Below, in pieces: positions 27,455-36,733 of a stretch of DNA of 64,000 bases. Position 1 is the stretch's first letter. Every line of letters begins with the position of its first letter. Made by a program: the position numbers and the translations under genes. The notes under the pieces were generated by a model, which was not told the DNA's origin, did not search any database, and was given only the letters and a program-made list of their open reading frames with translations. Source of the DNA: Geobacteraceae bacterium GWC2_55_20 (GTDB lineage: Bacteria > Desulfobacterota > Desulfuromonadia > Geobacterales > Pseudopelobacteraceae); the NCBI GenBank assembly GCA_001802125.1, contig MGZK01000132.1:1-64000 (forward strand), given 5' to 3'.

Positions 27455-29122
27455 ATGTTTCGTCATTTCACAAACAACAGCAGCATCGTCATCACTACAC
27501 TGTTTCTGGGAGTCTTGGGCCTGCTTTCCGGAACCGGACTATGCAGTCCGCTGGAATCCGCCAAGCCGACACCGCGTCATGAAAGCACCAATGTCATCCT
27601 GATATCCCTGCAATGCCTACGGGCAGACCATTTGGGCGTTTATGGATACAAGCGCAATATCAGCGACAACATCGATGCCTTGGCAAAACAATCGGCTGTG
27701 TTTGATGACGCCATATCTCAGGCGAATCTGACACCGGTGGCACAGATGAGCGTGCTGACCTCAAAGTATCCACGCGTCAACGGCATGGTTTCTTTTGAAG
27801 TTGCCAAAGACATGGTCACATCACGCACGTTGCCCGAGATTCTGAAATATTACGGTTATACAACCGCCGCAACCATAAGCTCTCCCGAGTTTTTCATGCG
27901 CTTTGACACCGAGTCGGGTGCATTGATCAACCCCGGCGATGTTTTCTCACGCTCTTTCGATTACTATGGGCGAACTGCGCGTGGTCCACAAGGCACCAGC
28001 ATCAGGGTTGCGCCAACCGATGCCTTTCAGTGGCTGAAAGGAAACAAGGACAAAAAGTTTTTTCTCTGGATCGGCAGCGGACTGCTGCACATGCCCTACT
28101 CCGCGGAGGTTCCGCAACCATACCAGACCATGTTCGATGCTCCCGGCTATGTGCCATTCTGGAAACGCCTCCCCGGTTTGGACGAAGATGTCTCGTGGGG
28201 TGACAACCCCGAATATGACATTTTTTCAAGGGTATATCGCAATGATTTCTATTGGGGATTCAAACCGATTTATCATTTGAACGAAGACGATCTTAAATAT
28301 GTCAACGGCCGCTACGATGCAGGAGTTTACTATACAGACCTATACGTCGGCGAACTGCTTAAGCTATTGGATGATCTGGAACTGAAAGAAAAAACCCTGA
28401 TAGTTCTACAGTCCATGCATGGTGACGACCTGGGTGAACACGGCATTTTTTTCCACTACGACGTAACCGAACCGGTCATCAAAAATGCTTTGATAATGCG
28501 TTTTCCAAACGGAGAATTCGGTGGAAGGCGTGTTTCGGAGCAGGTTCAAGGACTTGACGTAATGCCCACCATTCTTAATTACCTTGACATACCAGTTCCT
28601 CACGACGCTCAGGGGAAAAGTGTTATTCCCCTTGTCAGGGGTGATAAAGACGCCACGGGTAGCGAATATGTCTTCATCGATAGAATGCCATGGTGGGAAT
28701 ACACCCTCAGCAAATGGTACCTGGAGCTACAGAACGCCAGCGGCGCCAAGTTCTCTCCGGTGGAAAGCGCAAAGTTAAAGGAATACCGGGATCTGCTGCA
28801 AACCAGCTTTGACAAACTGGGTTATCCGCCAGGCGATATCGCTGTACGGACCGGAGAGTGGAAGTTGATCCTGCGCATGAACAGGGACATTCTGGAAAAA
28901 GTATCGTGGTGGCGTTTCATAACCGGCACATTGCAACCGGTTGAGGAGCTGGAGCTATACGACTTGAAGAACGATCCTGGCGAATATATCAATGTCGCGC
29001 ATAAGCACCCGAATATTGTAGCCCAACTGAAAAGCAAGCTATTGGATTGGAACTCCAGGGTGGAAGGACAAAAGGCTGTTTACAAAAAGAGCGACAAGCG
29101 CTACATCATCCCCTACCCGTAG
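27455..29122 (+). CDS. Sulfatase-fold (alkaline phosphatase superfamily) exported protein
   Basis: VILISLQCLRADHLGVYGYKRNISDNIDALAK; LQSMHGDDLGEHG; N-terminal signal. Confidence 0.85.
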   Translation: MFRHFTNNSSIVITTLFLGVLGLLSGTGLCSPLESAKPTPRHESTNVILISLQCLRADHLGVYGYKRNISDNIDALAKQSAVFDDAISQANLTPVAQMSVLTSKYPRVNGMVSFEVAKDMVTSRTLPEILKYYGYTTAATISSPEFFMRFDTESGALINPGDVFSRSFDYYGRTARGPQGTSIRVAPTDAFQWLKGNKDKKFFLWIGSGLLHMPYSAEVPQPYQTMFDAPGYVPFWKRLPGLDEDVSWGDNPEYDIFSRVYRNDFYWGFKPIYHLNEDDLKYVNGRYDAGVYYTDLYVGELLKLLDDLELKEKTLIVLQSMHGDDLGEHGIFFHYDVTEPVIKNALIMRFPNGEFGGRRVSEQVQGLDVMPTILNYLDIPVPHDAQGKSVIPLVRGDKDATGSEYVFIDRMPWWEYTLSKWYLELQNASGAKFSPVESAKLKEYRDLLQTSFDKLGYPPGDIAVRTGEWKLILRMNRDILEKVSWWRFITGTLQPVEELELYDLKNDPGEYINVAHKHPNIVAQLKSKLLDWNSRVEGQKAVYKKSDKRYIIPYP

Positions 29123-29293
29123 GGTAAACTCGTTTCCAATTCAGCCAACTACTGAAGTGAAGTAACTGACTACGATTCAATGCTGTTTTGTAAGCCGGAG
29201 GCAATTTGCTGCGTTCCTCTGAAAGAATACTGCTTCGTTAACGCGTATATTCTGTCCAGAAGGGTCAAATCAGAATTGAGTATAGTGGGTAAC

Positions 29294-31780
29294 ATGAAAA
29301 CCAATTTTCCGGCATGGCTATATATCAACCTTTTGTCTTCATTATTTTTCCTGCAATTTCCTGCGATCTCCCATGCCCAGACACTGGACAAGGACACCGT
29401 CTGGCAGGGGCAAGTCAAGGTAAGTGAAGATATTCTTGTGCCAAAGGGGATCACGCTCACGATCAGGCCCGGCACATCCGTCAAGGTTGCGGTTGCGGAA
29501 AGCACGAAGACCGACCCGGAGTACATGTCGCCATTGACTGAGATCACGATCCGCGGGACTCTCAGGGTTGAAGGGACCTCGAAAGAACCGGTCGTTTTTT
29601 CCGGAGAAGACAACAAAACCGGAAATTGGGCAGGAATTGTGATCGACCGCGGAGTTGCGGTGATGGACTGTTTCAGCATTAAAAATGCGGAAACGGGCAT
29701 CAATTCCCTGGACGGCAACCTGCGCATGAATGAAGCCGTCATCCGTGACAACCGTTACGGGTTGGTGCTTCAGGGGAGCAGAAGTGACACATTGCAGGAA
29801 AATTCCCTGATAACAGGCAATGACTATGGAGTATTCACTCTCCAGGGCGCTCATCTTGTCACAAAATCATCCAGACTGTCCGGCAACCGGAAAAGAGACA
29901 GTTTCACCGCAACAGCAAAAGAGTTCCCCTCCCCTCCCGGTTTCAAAGTAACCGAAAGCCAGCCGGTCAGCAGACGCTACCAGGACGAGGTCTTCCGTGG
30001 CGACATGGTATGGCAGGGGCGCATAGAAGTGGCGGGAACCATCCGGGTGCCGCACGGAAGCAGGCTGATCATAATGCCGGGCACGGTTGTCGAGTTTTTC
30101 AAGAAAGACACCAATGGCGACGGTATCGGCGAAAATGGGCTCATGATACAGGGTCGCCTGGTGGCAAAAGGAACCAAAGAAGAGCCGATCGTGTTTCGCT
30201 CGGCGGAAAAAGACAAATCCATGGGTGACTGGGACTCGGTCAACATCATGGACAGCGCCGGGGGACAGAATCTGATCGAGAATTGCCTGATCCAACATGC
30301 CTACCGTGGGCTCCACTTCCACTTTTCAAATGTCGCCGTATATGATTCGCACATCACCGGTAACTACCGTGGAATCCAGTTCCAGGAGTCACAGGTGGAT
30401 ATGAAAGGCAACTATCTGTACGGGAATAAAAGCGGTGTTCAGGGACGCGATTCCGACCTGGTGTTCACCGGTAACACTCTGATGAACAACTATGTGGGAG
30501 CCAACTTCTTCCGCGCCACCATTAGCGCAATCGGCAACAGGATTGTTGACAACTGGAAAGAGGGCTTGAGAATCCGCGAAGGCGTCTCCACGTTACGGGA
30601 GAATCTGATCGACGGCAACCGCCAGGGGCTATTGCTGGCCGATATGTTTTATGGTTCCTATAATCGTAACAGCTTCACCAACAACCTGGAAACCGGGCTC
30701 GCGGTCAGGAATGCGGACAATATCGAGGTCTCGGGAAATATTATTGTTTCAAACGGAATCAACGGCTTGAATATTCAGGACTCCAGGTTCCTCGTTAAAG
30801 GCAACCAGATCACCGACAATGCCGAACGCGGCATCGGCGTTCAGTCATTTGACGGTCTGATTACGGAGAATAACCTTGCCGCCAACGGAATCTACGCCAT
30901 TGACCTGGACGGTCCCGGTAACGTGGCCGCTCCCGCCAACTGGTGGGGAACGGATGAGCCCGCCAAGGTAATCCTCGACAAGAGAAGAGAGCCATCCAGA
31001 GGCAGCGTTTCCCACGAAAAAGCCAGCGACAGTCCGCTCCGGTTCACCTGGCCATTACATACGATATCTTCGGATACGACCTGGCGTGGAGAGATTTTCA
31101 TCAGCGGCAACACTTCCGTGATGAATAACGCAACCCTGAAAATTATGCCTGGAACCACGGTCAGGTTTGCACATGACATCGGCTTGCTAATTAAAGGCAG
31201 GATGCTTGCAGAGGGAAAACCGGAACAGAGAATCGTCTTCACATCGGTTGACAAGAAAGCGGCTTCGGAGTGGGATGAAATCCAGCTCGAATATGCAACC
31301 GGAAGCGTGATTTCCAACTGTGTATTCGAATATGCGACCTGGGGGCTTCACAGCCACTTCACCAACCTGACCGTCTCAAACAGCCATTTCACCAATAACT
31401 TCGGAGGCATGAGATTCAGAAGCGGACCGGTTGTGATAAAAGGATCCGTTTTCGAGCACAATTCGATCGGCATCAGGTCGTATATCGGCAATGCAGTCAT
31501 CAGGGACAACGTCATCACCAAAAATGAAACCGGCATTTTCGTCAGGGAAAAGGGCGGCGGGCTGTCGATCACCAGCAACAACATATTCGATAACAGCAAT
31601 TACAACCTCAGGGTGGGCGACTTCAACAACGAAGACGTGCCGGCACGGGACAACTGGTGGGGAAACAGTGAGCCGCTTGCCACCATTTTTGACGGCAGGA
31701 GCGAACCGGGAATCGGCAATGTGCTATTCGAACCGTTCAGCAGGGAGCCGTTCAGGACCGGCACGGGGACATCTCCATGA
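29294..31780 (+). CDS. Exported right-handed parallel beta-helix (NosD/pectate lyase-like) repeat protein
   Basis: Start MKTNFPAWLYINLLSSLFFLQFPAISHA; many N-x-I-x-x-N-x-x-G-I beta-helix coils; NWWG motifs. Confidence 0.85.
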   Translation: MKTNFPAWLYINLLSSLFFLQFPAISHAQTLDKDTVWQGQVKVSEDILVPKGITLTIRPGTSVKVAVAESTKTDPEYMSPLTEITIRGTLRVEGTSKEPVVFSGEDNKTGNWAGIVIDRGVAVMDCFSIKNAETGINSLDGNLRMNEAVIRDNRYGLVLQGSRSDTLQENSLITGNDYGVFTLQGAHLVTKSSRLSGNRKRDSFTATAKEFPSPPGFKVTESQPVSRRYQDEVFRGDMVWQGRIEVAGTIRVPHGSRLIIMPGTVVEFFKKDTNGDGIGENGLMIQGRLVAKGTKEEPIVFRSAEKDKSMGDWDSVNIMDSAGGQNLIENCLIQHAYRGLHFHFSNVAVYDSHITGNYRGIQFQESQVDMKGNYLYGNKSGVQGRDSDLVFTGNTLMNNYVGANFFRATISAIGNRIVDNWKEGLRIREGVSTLRENLIDGNRQGLLLADMFYGSYNRNSFTNNLETGLAVRNADNIEVSGNIIVSNGINGLNIQDSRFLVKGNQITDNAERGIGVQSFDGLITENNLAANGIYAIDLDGPGNVAAPANWWGTDEPAKVILDKRREPSRGSVSHEKASDSPLRFTWPLHTISSDTTWRGEIFISGNTSVMNNATLKIMPGTTVRFAHDIGLLIKGRMLAEGKPEQRIVFTSVDKKAASEWDEIQLEYATGSVISNCVFEYATWGLHSHFTNLTVSNSHFTNNFGGMRFRSGPVVIKGSVFEHNSIGIRSYIGNAVIRDNVITKNETGIFVREKGGGLSITSNNIFDNSNYNLRVGDFNNEDVPARDNWWGNSEPLATIFDGRSEPGIGNVLFEPFSREPFRTGTGTSP

Positions 31781-32463
31781 AACTGTTGAATTTCACTCTG
31801 CTGACGCTGGTATTTGTTTTTTGCCTGACTGACGCATTCGCCGGGAATGCAGCGCTTAAAGCAAATATCAAGGATATCAATGGCAAACCGGTTGCGGGCG
31901 TCAAGTTATTTCTGTACGAAAGCACCAATGTGCGCAAGCCGGCCGATTTTATTTCAGTCCGGTCCGATGAAGGTGGCCGGACGGTAATAACCGCGCCAAA
32001 AGGGCGATACTGGGCAGTTGCCAGGCTGAAAAAGGATGCACTGTACGGCCCGCTGATGCCGGGAGACAAACACTCGGGCGAACCTGTCGAAATTGACTTA
32101 TCCGAAAACACGGAAATTGAATTTATTGTGGCGGATATCCTGGAGGTCGGGCAGAAGAAGCGCACCGACAACTCCGATACGGTCAGAGTGCGGGGGCGAA
32201 TCCTTGACAAGGACGGCAAGCCGGTTCCAAATGCCTACGCCTTTGCAAACGCTACTAAAGAAATCGAATATATCCCTGAATACCTCTCGGCCTGGACTGA
32301 TGAAAATGGCAACTACACGCTTTATCTTCCGGCCGGCGGCAGATTTTTTGTAGGCAGCGCACTGAAATACCCGCCGCCGCCAACACCGGCCCTGCTAAAG
32401 GAGTTTGTTCCCAATGCCACAAAATCAGATATTGTCACGGATATTCAATTAATAGTATACTAA
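31777..32463 (+). CDS. Exported carboxypeptidase-regulatory-like/CNA-B-type domain protein
   Basis: Signal peptide; repeats IKDINGKPVAGVKLFLYE and ILDKDGKPVPNAYAFANA...TDENGNYTLYLPAG. Confidence 0.75.
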   Translation: MKLLNFTLLTLVFVFCLTDAFAGNAALKANIKDINGKPVAGVKLFLYESTNVRKPADFISVRSDEGGRTVITAPKGRYWAVARLKKDALYGPLMPGDKHSGEPVEIDLSENTEIEFIVADILEVGQKKRTDNSDTVRVRGRILDKDGKPVPNAYAFANATKEIEYIPEYLSAWTDENGNYTLYLPAGGRFFVGSALKYPPPPTPALLKEFVPNATKSDIVTDIQLIVY

Positions 32464-32527
32464 AACAGTGTGTATATAGAGCTGGCAGTTATTCCTTTAG
32501 ACCGTTGCAGACCGATGGGAGTTATTC

Positions 32528-33085
32528 ATGAAAAAAATCGTTTCACTTGTTATTCTGGTAACAGTTTTGGCTACAGTTCAAATTGCATCAGCCTGTGTCG
32601 GCAAAACAATCCATCTGGGTATATCCAACTCCCCCAACGAACTCCTGCTGGCCGAAATGGCCTCACTACTGATCACCGAGCGAACCGGCTCTTCGGTAAA
32701 AGTTGATGTGTACAAGGACTCCAAGGAGCTCTACAGCGCCGTAAGAAAGGGTAATGTCAATGTAATAATCGAAAAACCCGGCCGTGCGCTTGAAGTTCTC
32801 GGCAAACAGAAAGCGGCCGGCTCCTCGGCATTTGATTTTGTAAAAAGCGAATACCGCAAGAGCATGAACATGGTTTGGCTTGAGCCTATCGGGGGCAGCC
32901 AGCAATATGCGTCGGTGCTGACTGTCGATACACTCTCCAACTATCCGGCGCTTCCTAAACTGCTGAATAAACTTTCCGGCGTTCTGAATAACGATACCTA
33001 TGCAAAACTGCTGAAAACCGTTGATTCATCCGATAAAGCCAGGAAGGTTGCAAAGGATTTTCTCAAGGGCAAGAAGCTGATATAG
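32528..33085 (+). CDS. Periplasmic substrate-binding-like protein (OpuAC-like, short)
   Basis: Signal peptide; IHLGISNSPNELLLAEMASLLITERTGSSVKVDVYKDSKELYSAVRKGNVNVII. Confidence 0.65.
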   Translation: MKKIVSLVILVTVLATVQIASACVGKTIHLGISNSPNELLLAEMASLLITERTGSSVKVDVYKDSKELYSAVRKGNVNVIIEKPGRALEVLGKQKAAGSSAFDFVKSEYRKSMNMVWLEPIGGSQQYASVLTVDTLSNYPALPKLLNKLSGVLNNDTYAKLLKTVDSSDKARKVAKDFLKGKKLI

Positions 33086-33088
33086 AAA

Positions 33089-34009
33089 ATGTCCGTAACC
33101 GGGAAGTCCAACAAACTGTTTGCCTGGGCGGCTTCAACGGAATGTGCCGTAGTGCTTTTTCTGGCAATTGCCGCTGTCGCCATTCCGGGAACTTTCACGG
33201 AAGACAGGAGCATCTACACCAGTGCGCCGTTTCTGATGCTGCTCGGATTTTTCGGTCTAAACCTGATACTCTGCACTATCAAGAGACGTAAAAGTATATC
33301 CGTACCTGTACTGGTAATGCATGGCGGAGTGCTGCTGACCCTGGCGGGATGCATTGCCACATCATTCGGCTATGTGGCTACCATCAATATCTACGAGGGC
33401 ACCTCGGCAAACAGGTTTTACCGGTGGGACAGGAAGGAAGACGTCGATCTGGGCTTTGAACTGCTCGTAAAAAAGATCAATACCGAATACTATCCGATCC
33501 CGGTCAAGGTGGGCGTTTTAAAGGGGCGGCAAAAAGACAAACTGTTCGTTCTCAAGACCGGTGATGATTTCGAATACGACGGCTACCGTATCAAGGTGGA
33601 ATCACTGGAACCGGTCACGGAACACCTGAAACTCTCCGTTTATCAACGGGACACCAGGATCGGCACTTACATTACATCAGGCCCGTCAGACCTTCCACCA
33701 GGTTTTCCATACACGTTCGCTCTGGTTGCTTTTCAAAATCCACGACTGAAGAGATTGTGGGTAGATCTGGACATAAACCAGAATTCAACTAAAATGGCGG
33801 GTGGCACTTCCGAAGTAAACGGCCCTTTCAAATGGAACGGGCTCTATTTTTATCACACCCAGGTCGCCAGAGATCCCAGCGGCGCTCCATATGCGGGCAT
33901 TCAAATAGTTCGTGACCCGGGCCGCCCGGTTGTTTTTGCCGGTTTCGCGGTAATGGGACTGGGATCGTTCTTATCATTCAAACGGCGCTTTTCAAGGAAG
34001 ACTCAATGA
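33089..34009 (+). CDS. ResB-like (cytochrome c biogenesis) membrane protein
   Basis: Three N-terminal TMs, large soluble domain with GLYFYHTQVARDPSG, terminal TM. Confidence 0.72.
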   Translation: MSVTGKSNKLFAWAASTECAVVLFLAIAAVAIPGTFTEDRSIYTSAPFLMLLGFFGLNLILCTIKRRKSISVPVLVMHGGVLLTLAGCIATSFGYVATINIYEGTSANRFYRWDRKEDVDLGFELLVKKINTEYYPIPVKVGVLKGRQKDKLFVLKTGDDFEYDGYRIKVESLEPVTEHLKLSVYQRDTRIGTYITSGPSDLPPGFPYTFALVAFQNPRLKRLWVDLDINQNSTKMAGGTSEVNGPFKWNGLYFYHTQVARDPSGAPYAGIQIVRDPGRPVVFAGFAVMGLGSFLSFKRRFSRKTQ

Positions 34010-34119
34010 AAAATAATACTTCGGCCGGCAACTCGAACAAACCGGCTGTTTCAACAGTAATTGTCACTACCGGTTCTTTGGTCTCGGGAAATGGCGATAG
34101 CGAGAGCACATGTTCCTGA
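34006..34119 (+). CDS. Small ORF (37 aa), candidate precursor/regulatory peptide
   Basis: MKNNTSAGNSNKPAVSTVIVTTGSLVSGNGDSESTCS*; upstream AAGGAAG Shine-Dalgarno-like; ATGA overlap with ResB stop and 10-nt overlap with permease start. Confidence 0.6.
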   Translation: MKNNTSAGNSNKPAVSTVIVTTGSLVSGNGDSESTCS

Positions 34120-36011
34120 ACCGCTTCAAATCGAAACCTAAAGACGAGTGCCAGATACACGGAAGCCACGGCAGTCATGGCAACTGGATGCTGGCCGGCA
34201 TGACCCTGGCGTCTCTGGCCCTGATGGTGTGGCACCTGAAAGTCTACGGACCAAGCGGACATGCGGTAACAGCCGGCGAGGGACCGGATTCGTTCACGGC
34301 CCTTCTGGGAAAAGAGATCTGGGATCTGCTGTTCAACAAACACGGAATCATATCTGAACTGCGCGATGTGCTGCCGTACTTCATCGTGGGAGTTCTTCTC
34401 GCCGGTTACCTGAGGACTTTCAAGGTGGCCGTGAAACTGCAGGCCACACTCAGAAAATACGGCATAGCCAGCGTATTCCTGGCGTCATTCATAGGTATAA
34501 TAACCCCGCTGTGCGCCTGCGGCACACTGACGACCGCGATCAGCCTGCTCTTCGCCGGTATCCCTCTGGCCCCGGTCATGTCCCTGATGGTCACGTCCCC
34601 GCTGCTGAGCCCTTCAACCTACCTGATCACGCTTAACGATCTCGGCCCGGAGTGGACCGCCATCAGGACAATTTCCGCCTATATGATGGGAGTTTTCGCC
34701 GGACTGGTCACTTACCAGATGAGCAAACGACCCGGTTTCCAGAAAAACGAAATTTTCATTGAGGGCGCCATCATCAGGGGCGATTTCCATGACGACGACT
34801 ACCCGGACGAACGCCTCAGATGCAACTGCAGAAGGAACTTCGGCAATCGCGTGGCGGTCAACTCCGGCAACAAGTTCCTGGTTTTCCTGGCCAAATCATC
34901 GGAGATGCTCTGGACGGTCGGCAAATACATCCTGGTCGGAGTCGTGGTCGGGGCGGTTGTCGAGCGCTATATGCCGACAAACTGGATCTATAATTTCTTC
35001 GGCCGCAAGGATCCGCTGAGCATCGTCTGGATAACGCTGGCGTCGGTGCCGATGTTTCTTCACCAGGTCAGCGCCTCCAGCATCCTATCGCACATCAAGA
35101 GCGCCCTGGACGGCACTCTTGACGGCGGAGCGGCGCTGGCGTTCATGGTCGGCGGACCGGTAACGGCAGTGCCGACCATGGTGCTGTTCTGGACTTTTTT
35201 CAGGAAGCGGGTATTCGTACTTTACATGTTCGTCTGCCTCAGCGGTACCCTGCTGATAGCATACACTTTCCAGCTGTTGATCTTCGTACCGGGCGTTGAC
35301 CTCGGCAATCCGCTGATGAAGGACGTCAGCTCCATTTCGGGCGGTTCCTCGGCCATTATCAGCAAGAGCGGTTCCAATGCAAGAATGGTGATGGACCCGA
35401 ATGGCAAAGGGGTAATCGCAACCTACACCAACGACGTGGATGGACATGGCGCGATTGTGTTCGACGCGTCCCCCGCCCGTTTCCGCAACATATCGCCAAA
35501 CGCTACCGACAACCGGAAATACATCCTCAATATCGCCGACTGGCTGGAACAGAGTGTAAATTCCCAGCCTCAAAAGCGTATCCTGGTCTACAGTCTTTCC
35601 GGAACGGCCCCACTGGAGGCTTCCCTTCCGGATGAACTCGCCAGAACCGGCTTCACCGTCAAAACTGCCGGCAGAAAAGATACTCCAAGGATAACCGAGC
35701 GTCTGCTGGCTGACTACAGTCAACTCTGGCTGTTCTTTGACGGCGCCGGTCCCGCCGGCTTAAGCAGTGAAGAACTGGCGCTGGTTGCCGGGCATAATGA
35801 AAAAAGCAAGGGGATGCTGATAGTGGCCTCCGCCGCAACAACTGACAATGCGGTTGAACAGCCGGCCAACGGCCTGGCATCCCGTTACGGGATACACTTC
35901 GGAGACAGAGCCAACAATGAGGGGAGACTGGAAGTTTCGGTAGCCTCCAGCCTGCTGGGCCGGACTTCGGAACTTCTGGGCACTCTGCTAAAACTCGTGA
36001 ACAAGGCTTGA
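34110..36011 (+). CDS. YraQ/DUF318 (ArsP_1-like) permease with C-terminal soluble extension
   Basis: GIITPLCACGTLTTAISLLFAGIPLAPVMSLMVTSPLLSPSTY; C-terminal about 210 aa non-membrane GATase/GIFT-like region. Confidence 0.82.
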   Translation: MFLNRFKSKPKDECQIHGSHGSHGNWMLAGMTLASLALMVWHLKVYGPSGHAVTAGEGPDSFTALLGKEIWDLLFNKHGIISELRDVLPYFIVGVLLAGYLRTFKVAVKLQATLRKYGIASVFLASFIGIITPLCACGTLTTAISLLFAGIPLAPVMSLMVTSPLLSPSTYLITLNDLGPEWTAIRTISAYMMGVFAGLVTYQMSKRPGFQKNEIFIEGAIIRGDFHDDDYPDERLRCNCRRNFGNRVAVNSGNKFLVFLAKSSEMLWTVGKYILVGVVVGAVVERYMPTNWIYNFFGRKDPLSIVWITLASVPMFLHQVSASSILSHIKSALDGTLDGGAALAFMVGGPVTAVPTMVLFWTFFRKRVFVLYMFVCLSGTLLIAYTFQLLIFVPGVDLGNPLMKDVSSISGGSSAIISKSGSNARMVMDPNGKGVIATYTNDVDGHGAIVFDASPARFRNISPNATDNRKYILNIADWLEQSVNSQPQKRILVYSLSGTAPLEASLPDELARTGFTVKTAGRKDTPRITERLLADYSQLWLFFDGAGPAGLSSEELALVAGHNEKSKGMLIVASAATTDNAVEQPANGLASRYGIHFGDRANNEGRLEVSVASSLLGRTSELLGTLLKLVNKA

Positions 36012-36070
36012 CAGATATGGACCAAAATCAACGCGTTTCGATGCGGTGACACTTTAAGCGGGAGGACATT

Positions 36071-36391
36071 ATGAAAACCCAGGTATTTGACGTAAAGGAC
36101 ATCAAAAAATTTGATGATGCGAAACGGAGCCATGAAATCATCTGGTCGGACGACCACGCCAAGATCAGCCTGATCTGCATGAAGCCGGGCCAGGAAATCA
36201 TCACCCACACCCACCACGGCAGCCATATCTGGACCGTGATGGAAGGCACCGGCGAACTCGTCTCCGGCAAACAGAGCCGGACCATCTCCATGGGTCAGAT
36301 CGTGGTTGTACCCGCTTTTGAAGATCATGGCATCCGAAACTCGTCCAGCGAGAACCTGGTGATAGCTTCAATTACCGGCCAGGGCGATTAG
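36071..36391 (+). CDS. Cupin-domain protein
   Basis: PGQEIITHTHHGSHIWTVMEGTGELVSGKQSRTISMGQIVVVPAFEDHGIRN. Confidence 0.9.
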   Translation: MKTQVFDVKDIKKFDDAKRSHEIIWSDDHAKISLICMKPGQEIITHTHHGSHIWTVMEGTGELVSGKQSRTISMGQIVVVPAFEDHGIRNSSSENLVIASITGQGD

Positions 36392-36418
36392 TAAACAGAT
36401 CGGGTCGAGGTGATACTG

Positions 36419-36733
36419 ATGCAGAAAATTACGCGCAACCCTGACGTCATGTGGCGCGAGGAATCCGATGCCACATTCGAGGCGCAAAACGGTCTCGAAC
36501 ATGGTGAAGATGTTGGCGACATCGGCACCGCGGTACTTTTTTCCGGCGGCGCCATGCTGTCGATCAATTTTCTCGGAACTGAAATATGGAAGCTTTGCGA
36601 TGGACGCGACTTTGACGGTATCGTCGCTGAATTGCTGGAGCAGTATGATGTGGAGCAGGAAGTGCTGTGCACCGACGTGCGCAGCTTTCTTGACGAACTT
36701 GTAAAAAAGGGATTTGTCACCAATGCAGAATGA
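36419..36733 (+). CDS. PqqD-family peptide chaperone (GeoRSP-type)
   Basis: GGAMLSINFLGTEIWKLCDGRDFDGIVAELLEQYDVEQEVLCTDVRSFLDELVKKGFV matches PqqD/RRE pattern; GAGGTGA RBS before ATG 36419. Confidence 0.88.
   Translation: MQKITRNPDVMWREESDATFEAQNGLEHGEDVGDIGTAVLFSGGAMLSINFLGTEIWKLCDGRDFDGIVAELLEQYDVEQEVLCTDVRSFLDELVKKGFVTNAE

Noticed and set aside
25023-29122. Calling the two AlkP-superfamily proteins formylglycine sulfatases
   Set aside because: The expected C/S-x-P-x-R nucleophile motif is not present; Thr occupies the position.
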